A stretch of DNA of 9,022 bases from an uncultured Sneathia sp. Lineage in GTDB: Bacteria > Fusobacteriota > Fusobacteriia > Fusobacteriales > Leptotrichiaceae. Below, piece by piece: positions 1-5,019 of the stretch. The notes under the pieces are model-generated. The model was not told the origin of the DNA. It searched no databases and was given only the letters and a program-made list of their open reading frames with translations. A program made the position numbers and the translations under genes. Where the stretch lies: contig CABURZ010000037.1 of assembly GCA_902494065.1 (NCBI GenBank), positions 1 to 9,022 of the forward strand, in the 5' to 3' direction. The first letter of the stretch is position 1; each line of letters starts with the position of its first letter.

Positions 1-147
1 ATTAAGAGTTTATGAAAGCGAAGATGTAATATTAAAAAAATATTAAACATCTTAACATAATTATATAAAAAATAAAATAAAAAAATCAAATATAAAATGT
101 CAAAGTGTTGCATTTCAAATTTTAAATTACTCAAAAAGATATTGTTA

Positions 148-176
148 TTGGAAAATTTTAAAATTAATGGTAAAAT
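148..176 (+). promoter_or_regulatory. Promoter for the small-protein/DUF2335 unit
   Basis: A -35 box TTGGAA (148-153) and a -10 box TAAAAT (171-176) are separated by exactly 17 bases, and the -10 is preceded by TGG, giving an extended -10. Transcription would begin near 182-184, leaving a leader of about 20 bases before the ATG at 204. This is read from the sequence; no start site has been measured. Confidence 0.6.
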
Positions 177-203
177 TATTATGTATTTAGGAGAGTGGTA
201 TAT

Positions 204-386
204 ATGAAAAAGAGTTTAAAAAAAATCAATAAAATATTTGATTGGAGTTGTAAAAAAACTGACGTTTTAAAAAAATATCCATCAACATTTATAAAAGACA
301 ATACCGAAGCTATAAAACATGACTGGTTACAATTAGGTAAAACTTTAAAATTGGCGATAGATGAATATGGTAAGAAAAACAAATAA
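204..386 (+). CDS. Small basic protein of unknown function, paired with a DUF2335-type gene
   Basis: I do not recognise a named family. The product is 60 residues, lysine-rich, with no membrane segment or signal peptide. It opens MKKSLKKINKIFDWSCKK and ends with an amphipathic-looking stretch (DWLQLGKTLKLAIDEYG, about residues 40-56). I chose the ATG at 204 because AGGAG at 189-193 lies ten bases before it; a GTG at 195 in the same frame would overlap that ribosome binding site. The last 20 bases overlap the ATG at 367 that opens the DUF2335-like frame, so the two were probably translated together, and a partner role for a small soluble protein with a small membrane protein is possible. The partner is now broken, so this gene may be a relic. 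Confidence 0.65.
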   Translation: MKKSLKKINKIFDWSCKKTDVLKKYPSTFIKDNTEAIKHDWLQLGKTLKLAIDEYGKKNK

Positions 387-670
387 CGTTAAGTTTTATT
401 CTGAAACTTTTTCAGGTCCATTACCTCACCGAACATAGATTGAGCCTTGAAAAGCAAGAACAAGATAATATAGTTAGTTTAAGAAATAAGCAAATTAATT
501 ATGAAATAAAATATAATTACATTTCACTAATATTGATATTTGTAATTATTATGACTTTAATAATTGCAGGAGTATTTTTAATAATAAAAAACAAAGATAC
601 CTCAGGTTATATATCACTAGGAGTAGCAATACTTGGGGTTTTAAAAATAATATTAAGCACTAAAAAATAA
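367..670 (+). pseudogene. DUF2335-type membrane protein gene, broken by an internal deletion/frameshift
   Basis: Two frames together look like one DUF2335 protein. The first (ATG 367, stop TAG 436-438) reads MVRKTNNVKFYSETFSGPLP then H-R-T-stop; FSGPLP is typical of the start of this family. The second frame, open from before 440 to the TAA at 668-670, carries EHRLSLEKQEQDN, then a charged stretch and two membrane segments (around ISLILIFVIIMTLIIAGVF and YISLGVAILGVLKIIL), which matches the family C-terminal half. As I remember the family, some 20-30 residues (a Tyr/Glu-rich linker ending in an AEKQ-like segment) lie between these parts; here they are missing and the frame changes near 425-433. 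A short membrane protein could still be made from TTG 440, but no good ribosome binding site precedes it. The family's function is unknown. Confidence 0.6.
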
Positions 671-682
671 TAGTGCTTTTTT
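655..682 (+). terminator. Intrinsic terminator after the DUF2335-like gene
   Basis: An 8-bp perfect stem, AAGCACTA (655-662) with TAGTGCTT (671-678), has an 8-base A-rich loop and is followed by a T run to 682. The stop codon at 668-670 lies in the loop. It separates this unit from the uraA promoter. Confidence 0.75.
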
Positions 683-722
683 ATTAGGTAATTTTTAAAT
701 AAGGGAAGATATCACATTTTAC

Positions 723-751
723 TTGCAATTTATATAAAAAAGTAGTATAGT
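723..751 (+). promoter_or_regulatory. uraA promoter
   Basis: TTGCAA (723-728), a 17-base spacer, and TATAGT (746-751, five of six consensus bases). Transcription would start near the AAGG at 756-759, about ten bases before the leader-peptide ribosome binding site, so the whole attenuator at 758-879 would be transcribed. Confidence 0.65.
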
Positions 752-780
752 ATCCAAGGATGAATAAAAGGAGGGCCGAC

Positions 781-858
781 ATGCTTTTAATACTTAGTAA
801 GTTTAAACTGAATATATGTATTTTAAGTATTTTGTGTTTCTTGTATTGTTTGAAATAG
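781..858 (+). CDS. Leader peptide of the uraA attenuator
   Basis: A 25-codon reading frame starts at ATG 781 behind an unusually strong ribosome binding site, AAAAGGAGGG (766-775), five bases upstream. The peptide is hydrophobic (eight Leu, four Ile, three Cys), begins MLLILSKFKL, and probably has no function of its own. Its TAG stop (856-858) lies inside the 5' arm of the intrinsic terminator at 852-870. A ribosome reaching that stop would cover the hairpin and prevent it from forming, so translation of this peptide should allow read-through into uraA. The Leu content would also fit a leucine-sensing attenuator, but there is no Leu run and the downstream gene is a uracil transporter, which favours control by UTP supply. 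Not homologous to a named leader peptide that I can recognise. Confidence 0.6.
   Translation: MLLILSKFKLNICILSILCFLYCLK
789..851 (+). promoter_or_regulatory. Candidate polymerase pause hairpin and U-rich tract in the uraA leader
   Basis: AATACTTA (789-796) pairs perfectly with TAAGTATT (824-831), enclosing a 27-base loop. The stretch 819-851 then carries 22 T in 33 bases. In the pyrBI leader of enteric bacteria a pause hairpin and U-rich run slow RNA polymerase when UTP is scarce, allowing the ribosome to catch up. The same parts occur here in the same order; that they act the same way is inference. The stem is AU-rich and its loop is large, so its stability is uncertain. Confidence 0.45.
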
Positions 859-879
859 TTTTACTATTTCTTTTTTTTT
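852..879 (+). terminator. Attenuator terminator in the uraA leader
   Basis: GAAATAGT (852-859) pairs with ACTATTTC (863-870) around a three-base loop and is followed by nine T (871-879). It lies just upstream of the uraA ribosome binding site (AAGGAGG, 884-890), so it can only act as an attenuator. The leader-peptide stop codon is within its 5' arm, which links termination to leader translation. Confidence 0.8.
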
Positions 880-894
880 ACATAAGGAGGATTA

Positions 895-2157
895 ATGAAT
901 AACAAGATTATTGGTGTTAGGGATAAAGTACCTGCTACACTTTTATTGCCGTTAAGTTTACAACATACATTCGCTATGTTTGGAGCATCTGTATTAGTAC
1001 CTATATTATTTAATGTAAATCCTAGTATAGTGTTGTTTATGAATGGAATAGGGACACTTTTATTTATTTTAATAACTAAAGCTAATGCACCAGCTTATCT
1101 TGGATCAAGTTTTGCGTTTATAGGTGTTGGGCAATTGATAATTTCTACCATGGGGTTTGAATATGCAATAGGAGCATTTGCGACTACTGGATTTATAGGA
1201 TGTTTATTAGCACTACTTATATACAAATTTAAAACAGATTGGATAAATGTAGTTTTACCTCCAGCTAGTATGGGAGCAGTTGTATCATTGATAGGATTTG
1301 AGTTAGCTGGTGTTACAATAAGAGGAGGTAAGATAGGGGCTAACATTTTAACAGATACAGCTACAAGTCAAGATATAATAGTATTTCTAGTTACAATTAC
1401 TACTGCGATTATAGGCTCAGTGGTGTTTAGAAAATTCTTTTCAACTATACCTATTTTAATAGCAATTATTGTAGGATATATAACTTCTATATTCTTTGGA
1501 ATGGTAGATTTTAGCCCAGTTGTAAATTCAAGTCTATTCACAATACCTAAATTTCAATTTCCAGTTTTCTCATTAAAGTCCTCTTTAATAATGTTACCAG
1601 TAATTTTAGTTATAACATCAGAACATATAAGTCACCAAGTTGTCACAAGTAATATAATAGGAAAAGATCTGTTAAAAGATCCTGGATTGCATAGAAGCAT
1701 ATTTGCAGATAACTTTTCTACAATGTTATCAGGGTTACTAGGTGGAGTTCCTACAACAACATATGGTGAAAATATAGGAGTAATGGCAATTACTAAAGTA
1801 TATTCAGTTTATGTTATAGCAGGAGCAGCCATTATTTCTATATGTATGGCATTTATAGGTCCACTTAATATGTTGATCCAAAGCATACCAGGTGATGTTA
1901 TAGGCGGAGTAACATTTTTATTATACGGTATGATAGGTACATCTGGTATAAGATTATTAGTAGATCAAAAGGTAGATTATTCAAAAACTCAAAATTTAAT
2001 ATTAACATCAGTTGTGTTTATAGCAGGGTTAAGTGGATTAGAAGTTAATTTTTTTGGAATACAATTAAGAGGTATGGTGCTTGCAAGTGTAGTAGCTGTA
2101 GTTATAAGCACAGTTTTCTATGTTCTAAATAAATTAAATTTAACAAATGGAAATTAA
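895..2157 (+). CDS. uraA: Uracil permease, NCS2 family (UraA-type uracil:proton symporter)
   Basis: An integral membrane protein that imports uracil with protons for pyrimidine salvage. Its 420 residues are normal for the family and hydrophobic throughout, fitting the 14-segment NCS2 fold. The match to Escherichia coli UraA is visible along its length: QHTFAMFGASVLVP (23-36), NGIGTLLF (50-57), PAYLGSSFAF (66-75), SEHISHQVVTSNIIGKDLL (242-260), DPGLHRS (262-268) and TTYGENIGVMAITKVYS (288-304). Glu243, His247 and Glu292 line up with the functional Glu241, His245 and Glu290 of E. coli UraA. The ATG at 895 follows AAGGAGG at 884-890. The gene stands alone between an attenuator and its own terminator, so it is probably monocistronic and controlled by pyrimidine supply. 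Other NCS2 members carry xanthine or uric acid, but the motifs favour uracil. Confidence 0.93.
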   Translation: MNNKIIGVRDKVPATLLLPLSLQHTFAMFGASVLVPILFNVNPSIVLFMNGIGTLLFILITKANAPAYLGSSFAFIGVGQLIISTMGFEYAIGAFATTGFIGCLLALLIYKFKTDWINVVLPPASMGAVVSLIGFELAGVTIRGGKIGANILTDTATSQDIIVFLVTITTAIIGSVVFRKFFSTIPILIAIIVGYITSIFFGMVDFSPVVNSSLFTIPKFQFPVFSLKSSLIMLPVILVITSEHISHQVVTSNIIGKDLLKDPGLHRSIFADNFSTMLSGLLGGVPTTTYGENIGVMAITKVYSVYVIAGAAIISICMAFIGPLNMLIQSIPGDVIGGVTFLLYGMIGTSGIRLLVDQKVDYSKTQNLILTSVVFIAGLSGLEVNFFGIQLRGMVLASVVAVVISTVFYVLNKLNLTNGN

Positions 2158-2181
2158 TTATGACCCATAACAATAAATATT

Positions 2182-2211
2182 ATGTGTTTAGCATTTGCTA
2201 GACACATTTTT
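2182..2211 (+). terminator. Intrinsic terminator after uraA
   Basis: ATGTGTTTAGC (2182-2192) pairs with GCTAGACACAT (2197-2207), 11 bp with one G-U, around a four-base loop, followed by a T run to 2211. It lies 25 bases after the uraA stop codon. Confidence 0.85.
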
Positions 2212-2232
2212 AATTTTGAATTCACAAATTTA

Positions 2233-2261
2233 TTGAAAAAATGAAATGAATATTGTATACT
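2233..2261 (+). promoter_or_regulatory. Promoter for the fluoride-riboswitch/antiporter unit
   Basis: TTGAAA (2233-2238), a 17-base spacer and TATACT (2256-2261). The predicted start near 2267-2269 coincides with the first paired bases of the riboswitch, as expected if the aptamer begins the transcript. Confidence 0.75.
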
Positions 2262-2267
2262 AATTTT

Positions 2268-2327
2268 AGGAAATGAGGTTCTTCCTTGATATATTTATCA
2301 GAACCGCTTTATGCTGATGACTTCTAC
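2268..2327 (+). promoter_or_regulatory. Fluoride riboswitch (crcB motif) aptamer
   Basis: The conserved crcB-motif parts occur in order. P1 is GGAA (2269-2272) with TTCC (2282-2285), closing the loop ATGAGGTTC. A variable hairpin follows, TGATA (2287-2291) with TATCA (2296-2300). Then comes GAACCGC (2301-2307), a short loop, and GCTGATGAC-TTCTAC (2313-2326), the hallmark 3' segment. The essential pseudoknot forms between GAGGTT (2275-2280) and GACTTC (2319-2324), six pairs with two G-U, in the same place as in the Thermotoga petrophila fluoride riboswitch. Known members bind fluoride with magnesium and usually switch expression on. P3 is only about two pairs here, shorter than usual. The mechanism is visible: the pseudoknot 3' strand also belongs to the terminator arm starting at 2317. 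Confidence 0.88.
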
Positions 2328-2364
2328 ACTAATTTTTTTTTAGTGTTAGAAATCATTTTTTTTT
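2317..2364 (+). terminator. Riboswitch expression platform: intrinsic terminator
   Basis: The 5' arm 2317-2332 (ATGA, C, TTCTA, CACTAA) pairs with the 3' arm 2340-2356 (TTAGTG, bulged T, TAGAA, A, TCAT), with one C/A mismatch and one bulge, around a T-rich loop, followed by T to 2364. Its 5' arm contains 2319-2324, the pseudoknot strand of the fluoride aptamer, so aptamer and terminator exclude each other. The antiporter ribosome binding site GGAGG (2365-2369) follows directly. The prediction is: fluoride bound, transcription continues. Confidence 0.85.
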
Positions 2365-2376
2365 GGAGGTAAATTT

Positions 2377-3525
2377 ATGTTACAAAGTTTAGCACTTATA
2401 CTTTTATTAGGATTAATTACATCAAAATTATTAGAAAAAATTAAAATACCTGGACTTGTTGGTATGATAATATCAGGAATATTAATATCTAGTTTTATGG
2501 ACATTAAAATAATAAACATATCTAGTGAATTAAGACAAATAGCATTAGTTGTAATTTTAACTAGATCAGGATTATCACTTAATTTTAAAACATTAAAAAA
2601 TGTTGGAAGACCTTCTATATTTTTATGCTTTTTACCTGCAACATTTGAAATGATAGCTTGTACAATAATAGCACCGTGTATATTTAAAATTTCATATTTA
2701 GAATCTGCTTTATTAGGATCAGTTCTAGCAGCTGTAAGTCCTGCTGTAGTTAGCCCACGCATGATAAAAATGATAGAAAATAGAATAGGAACAAAAAAAG
2801 GTATACCTGAAATGATTTTAGCTGGAGCAAGTGTTGATGATGTGTATGTTATTGTTTTTTTCTCAGTTTTTTTGTCACTTTTAACTAAAAATACTTTGAC
2901 GTACATTAAATTTATACAATTACCTATTTCTATATTTTTAGGAATAGTTTTTGGGGTAATTTTAGGAAAAATTTTAATGTACATATTTAAAAAAATAGAA
3001 ATGACAAATATTACAAAAACAATTGTATTAATATCAATATCATTTTTATCACTTAAATTACAAGATTTTTTACCAGTAGCAGTATTACTTAGCATAATGG
3101 TTATAGGTATGTATATAAACGCAAAAGATGCAGATATGTCTAAACAATTATCTAGTGTGTATAGCAATTTATGGAATGTATTTGAAATTCTTTTATTTGT
3201 ACTAGTTGGAATAAGTTTAAAATTAGAATATATAAAGACAAATGCAATTTTAGCTATAGTTCTTTTAATGTTAATATTGATTTTTAGAGTGTTAGCTGTA
3301 TATATTTCTGTTAGTAAAACAAAATTAATCTTTAAAGAAAAACTATTTTGTATGCTTTCGTACATACCTAAAGCAACAGTTCAAGCTGCTATAGGCGGAG
3401 TTCCCCTTGCTATGGGTGTTAAATCTGGTGAACTTATACTTACAATATCTGTTATTGCTATCCTTTTTACAGCTCCTATAGGGGCATTTTGCATAGATAA
3501 TACACAGCAATGGTTGGAGAAATAA
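2377..3525 (+). CDS. Cation:proton antiporter (CPA superfamily), fluoride-riboswitch controlled
   Basis: A membrane protein of 382 residues with about 12 predicted membrane segments, normal for the core of Na+/H+ or K+/H+ exchangers and without a cytoplasmic regulatory domain. Family landmarks are IPGLVGMIISGIL (24-36), LTRSGLSLNF (61-70), AAVSPAVVSPRMI (118-130), AGASVDDVYVIV (149-160) with the paired ion-binding Asp154-Asp155, and YIPKATVQAAIGGVPLAMG (329-347), whose Lys332 is in the late conserved helix. The DD pair usually indicates electrogenic exchange. GGAGG at 2365-2369 sets the start at ATG 2377. Fluoride riboswitches are known upstream of CrcB/Fluc, CLC-F and also some cation/proton antiporters, so a role in pH or ion homeostasis during fluoride stress is likely; whether it moves fluoride itself cannot be told. 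No clear terminator follows, so read-through into nrdF is possible. Confidence 0.87.
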   Translation: MLQSLALILLLGLITSKLLEKIKIPGLVGMIISGILISSFMDIKIINISSELRQIALVVILTRSGLSLNFKTLKNVGRPSIFLCFLPATFEMIACTIIAPCIFKISYLESALLGSVLAAVSPAVVSPRMIKMIENRIGTKKGIPEMILAGASVDDVYVIVFFSVFLSLLTKNTLTYIKFIQLPISIFLGIVFGVILGKILMYIFKKIEMTNITKTIVLISISFLSLKLQDFLPVAVLLSIMVIGMYINAKDADMSKQLSSVYSNLWNVFEILLFVLVGISLKLEYIKTNAILAIVLLMLILIFRVLAVYISVSKTKLIFKEKLFCMLSYIPKATVQAAIGGVPLAMGVKSGELILTISVIAILFTAPIGAFCIDNTQQWLEK

Positions 3526-3526
3526 A

Positions 3527-3542
3527 TCACAACATATTGTGT
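3527..3542 (+). promoter_or_regulatory. NrdR box 1
   Basis: TCACAACATATTGTGT matches 14 of 16 positions of the NrdR consensus acaCwAtATaTwGtgt and is largely palindromic. It begins one base after the antiporter stop codon and lies just upstream of the -35 box. NrdR is the zinc-finger/ATP-cone repressor of ribonucleotide reductase genes. Confidence 0.75.
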
Positions 3543-3551
3543 AAATTGAAA

Positions 3552-3580
3552 TTGACAGTCCTAATATTTTGTGATATAGT
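3552..3580 (+). promoter_or_regulatory. nrdFIE promoter
   Basis: A perfect TTGACA (3552-3557), a 17-base spacer and TATAGT (3575-3580). Transcription would begin near 3587, leaving about 24 bases before the nrdF start. It is the strongest promoter in the window by consensus, as expected for a gene held down by a repressor. Confidence 0.82.
3559..3574 (+). promoter_or_regulatory. NrdR box 2, inside the promoter spacer
   Basis: TCCTAATATTTTGTGA matches about 11 of 16 NrdR consensus positions; its right half is the better one. It starts exactly 32 bp after box 1, three helical turns, the tandem spacing known for NrdR sites. It fills the gap between -35 and -10, so bound NrdR would block RNA polymerase. 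Confidence 0.65.
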
Positions 3581-3610
3581 AAAGTAAACTACACAAAAAG
3601 GAGAAAAATT

Positions 3611-4618
3611 ATGTCGAATTATTTTGAAAATTCAGTATCACCACTTGATTTTTCAAAGGGTATAATAGGATCTATGAGATCAGTTAATTGGAATAAAATA
3701 GATGATGAAAAAGATTTAGAAGTTTGGAATAGAATAACACAAAATTTCTGGTTACCAGAAAAAATACCAGTATCAAATGATTTACCATCATGGAATAGTT
3801 TAGATGAAAAATGGCAACAACTTATAACAAGAACATTTACAGGTTTAACATTATTAGATACAATACAAGCTACAATAGGAGATATTGCACAAATAAAAAA
3901 TAGTTTGACAGATCATGAGCAAGTAATATATACAAACTTTGCATTTATGGTAGCAGTTCATGCAAGATCGTATGGTACAATATTTTCAACACTATGTAGT
4001 AGTAAACAAATTGAAGAGGCTCATGAATGGGTGATAAAAACAAAAAGTTTACAAAAAAGAGCAGAAATTTTAATACCATATTACACAGGAGAGGATCCAT
4101 TAAAATCTAAAGTAGCAGCAGCACTTATGCCAGGTTTTTTACTTTATGGAGGATTTTATTTACCATTTTATCTATCATCACGTGCAAAATTACCTAACAC
4201 TTCCGATATTATACGTTTAATTCTTCGTGATAAAGTTATACATAATTACTACAGTGGATACAAATATCAACAAAAGGTAAAAAAATTGTCTGTAAAAAAA
4301 CAAGAAGAAATGAAAAAGTTTGTATTTGATCTTCTATATAAACTAATAGATCTTGAAAAAGAATATTTATATGAACTTTATGAAGGATTTTCTCTAGCAG
4401 AGGATGCTATAAAATTTAGTGTATATAACGCAGGTAAATTTTTGCAAAATTTAGGTTATGATTCTCCTTTTACAGAAGAAGAGACTAGAATAAAACCTGA
4501 AGTATTTGCACAATTATCTGCGAGAGCAGATGAAAATCATGATTTCTTTAGTGGAAATGGATCATCATATGTTATGGGAGTTACAGAAGAAACAGAAGAT
4601 GAGGATTGGGAGTTCTAA
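3611..4618 (+). CDS. nrdF: Ribonucleotide reductase R2 subunit, class Ie (metal-free, VPK variant)
   Basis: The radical-generating subunit of ribonucleotide reductase, which makes deoxynucleotides with NrdE. Length (335) and motifs are those of NrdF, but the metal site is altered. Retained: Asp83 (LTLLDT), His117 and the radical Tyr121 (VHARSYG), His211 (HNYYSGYKYQ). Replaced: the first-helix Glu is Val114 (FMVAVH), the next Glu is Pro174 (LMPGFLLYGGFYLP) and the last Glu is Lys208 (LRDKVIH). V/P/K at these three places is the signature of class Ie R2 from Mycoplasma/Mesoplasma; Tyr121 corresponds to Tyr126 of Mesoplasma florum, which becomes a DOPA radical without metal. The acidic tail EDEDWEF is the NrdE-docking end. 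AGGAG (3599-3603) precedes ATG 3611. The gene leads the operon under NrdR control. The metal-free reading is inferred from known homologues. Confidence 0.94.
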   Translation: MSNYFENSVSPLDFSKGIIGSMRSVNWNKIDDEKDLEVWNRITQNFWLPEKIPVSNDLPSWNSLDEKWQQLITRTFTGLTLLDTIQATIGDIAQIKNSLTDHEQVIYTNFAFMVAVHARSYGTIFSTLCSSKQIEEAHEWVIKTKSLQKRAEILIPYYTGEDPLKSKVAAALMPGFLLYGGFYLPFYLSSRAKLPNTSDIIRLILRDKVIHNYYSGYKYQQKVKKLSVKKQEEMKKFVFDLLYKLIDLEKEYLYELYEGFSLAEDAIKFSVYNAGKFLQNLGYDSPFTEEETRIKPEVFAQLSARADENHDFFSGNGSSYVMGVTEETEDEDWEF

Positions 4619-5019
4619 TGGATATAGTATTTTTTTCATCAATTTCTAATAATACAAAAAGATTTGTAGATAAGCTTGAATTACCAGCTATAAGAATACC
4701 TATTAAGTTACAAGATAGAATAACGGTAAGTAGTGATTTTATACTAATAACACCAACTTATGGTGGAGGTAATGGAGATACAAAAGGTTGTGTTCCCAAA
4801 CAAGTAATACATTTTTTAAATGATGTTAGCAATAGAAAACACTGTAAAGCTGTAATATCATCAGGTAATACTAATTTTGGAGATACATATTGTCTAGCAG
4901 GACCTATAATATCAAAAAAATTAAATATACCACTTCTGTATCAATTTGAACTTTTAGGTACTCAAAAAGATGTAGAAGAAGTTAAAAAAATATTAAAAAA
5001 TTTTGGAGGACAAAAGTAA
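4618..5019 (+). CDS. nrdI: Flavodoxin-like protein NrdI, R2 activator
   Basis: A small FMN protein that passes an oxidant, probably superoxide, to NrdF. In class Ib it helps load the manganese-tyrosyl radical; in class Ie it is needed for tyrosine hydroxylation and DOPA radical formation. The 133 residues match the family. Visible FMN-site segments are FFSSISNNTKRF (5-16, phosphate loop), TPTYGGGNGDTKG and SSGNTNFGDTYCLAG. I chose ATG 4618, which overlaps the nrdF stop in TAATG, with GGGAG at 4608-4612; a TTG at 4606 is less likely because it would precede that ribosome binding site and extend beyond the usual M-x-I-x-x-F-S start. Position between nrdF and nrdE and the one-base overlaps indicate coupled translation. 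Confidence 0.94.
   Translation: MDIVFFSSISNNTKRFVDKLELPAIRIPIKLQDRITVSSDFILITPTYGGGNGDTKGCVPKQVIHFLNDVSNRKHCKAVISSGNTNFGDTYCLAGPIISKKLNIPLLYQFELLGTQKDVEEVKKILKNFGGQK

Noticed and set aside
2..46. An open 14-codon stretch (reading ...VYESEDVILKKY, stop TAA 44-46) that could be the C-terminus of a gene starting before the window.
   Set aside because: Too short to support by sequence; the rest of 1-147 is AT-rich with no other signal.
21..53. Inverted repeat AAGATGT (21-27) / ACATCTT (47-53), a possible terminator.
   Set aside because: No T run follows on either strand, so it does not qualify as an intrinsic terminator; its role is unknown.
756..880. PyrR-binding site or known riboswitch in the uraA leader.
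   Set aside because: I could not find the PyrR RNA consensus or any riboswitch class signature; the leader ORF and terminator account for the region.
1095..1346. Short minus-strand open frame inside uraA.
   Set aside because: It is fully inside a clear, well-conserved gene and has no motif or start signal of its own.
2268..2327. preQ1 or T-box element, suggested by GAGGTTC and GAACCGC.
   Set aside because: The preQ1 tail and T-box stem/anticodon features are absent, while P1, the pseudoknot and the GCTGATGAC-TTCTAC segment all fit the fluoride motif.
2346..3365. A long open frame (about 339 codons) on the minus strand opposite the antiporter gene.
   Set aside because: The product is a mirror of AT-rich membrane-protein codons, without recognisable motifs; the plus-strand gene has a riboswitch, ribosome binding site and family motifs.
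3528..3541. CACAA/TTGTG hairpin after the antiporter stop, as a possible terminator.
   Set aside because: The stem is five pairs with no T run; the palindrome is better explained as NrdR box 1.
3611..4618. Sequencing error or pseudogene as the reason for the missing metal ligands in NrdF.
   Set aside because: Three separate substitutions give precisely the known class Ie combination, the frame is intact and all other key residues are kept.
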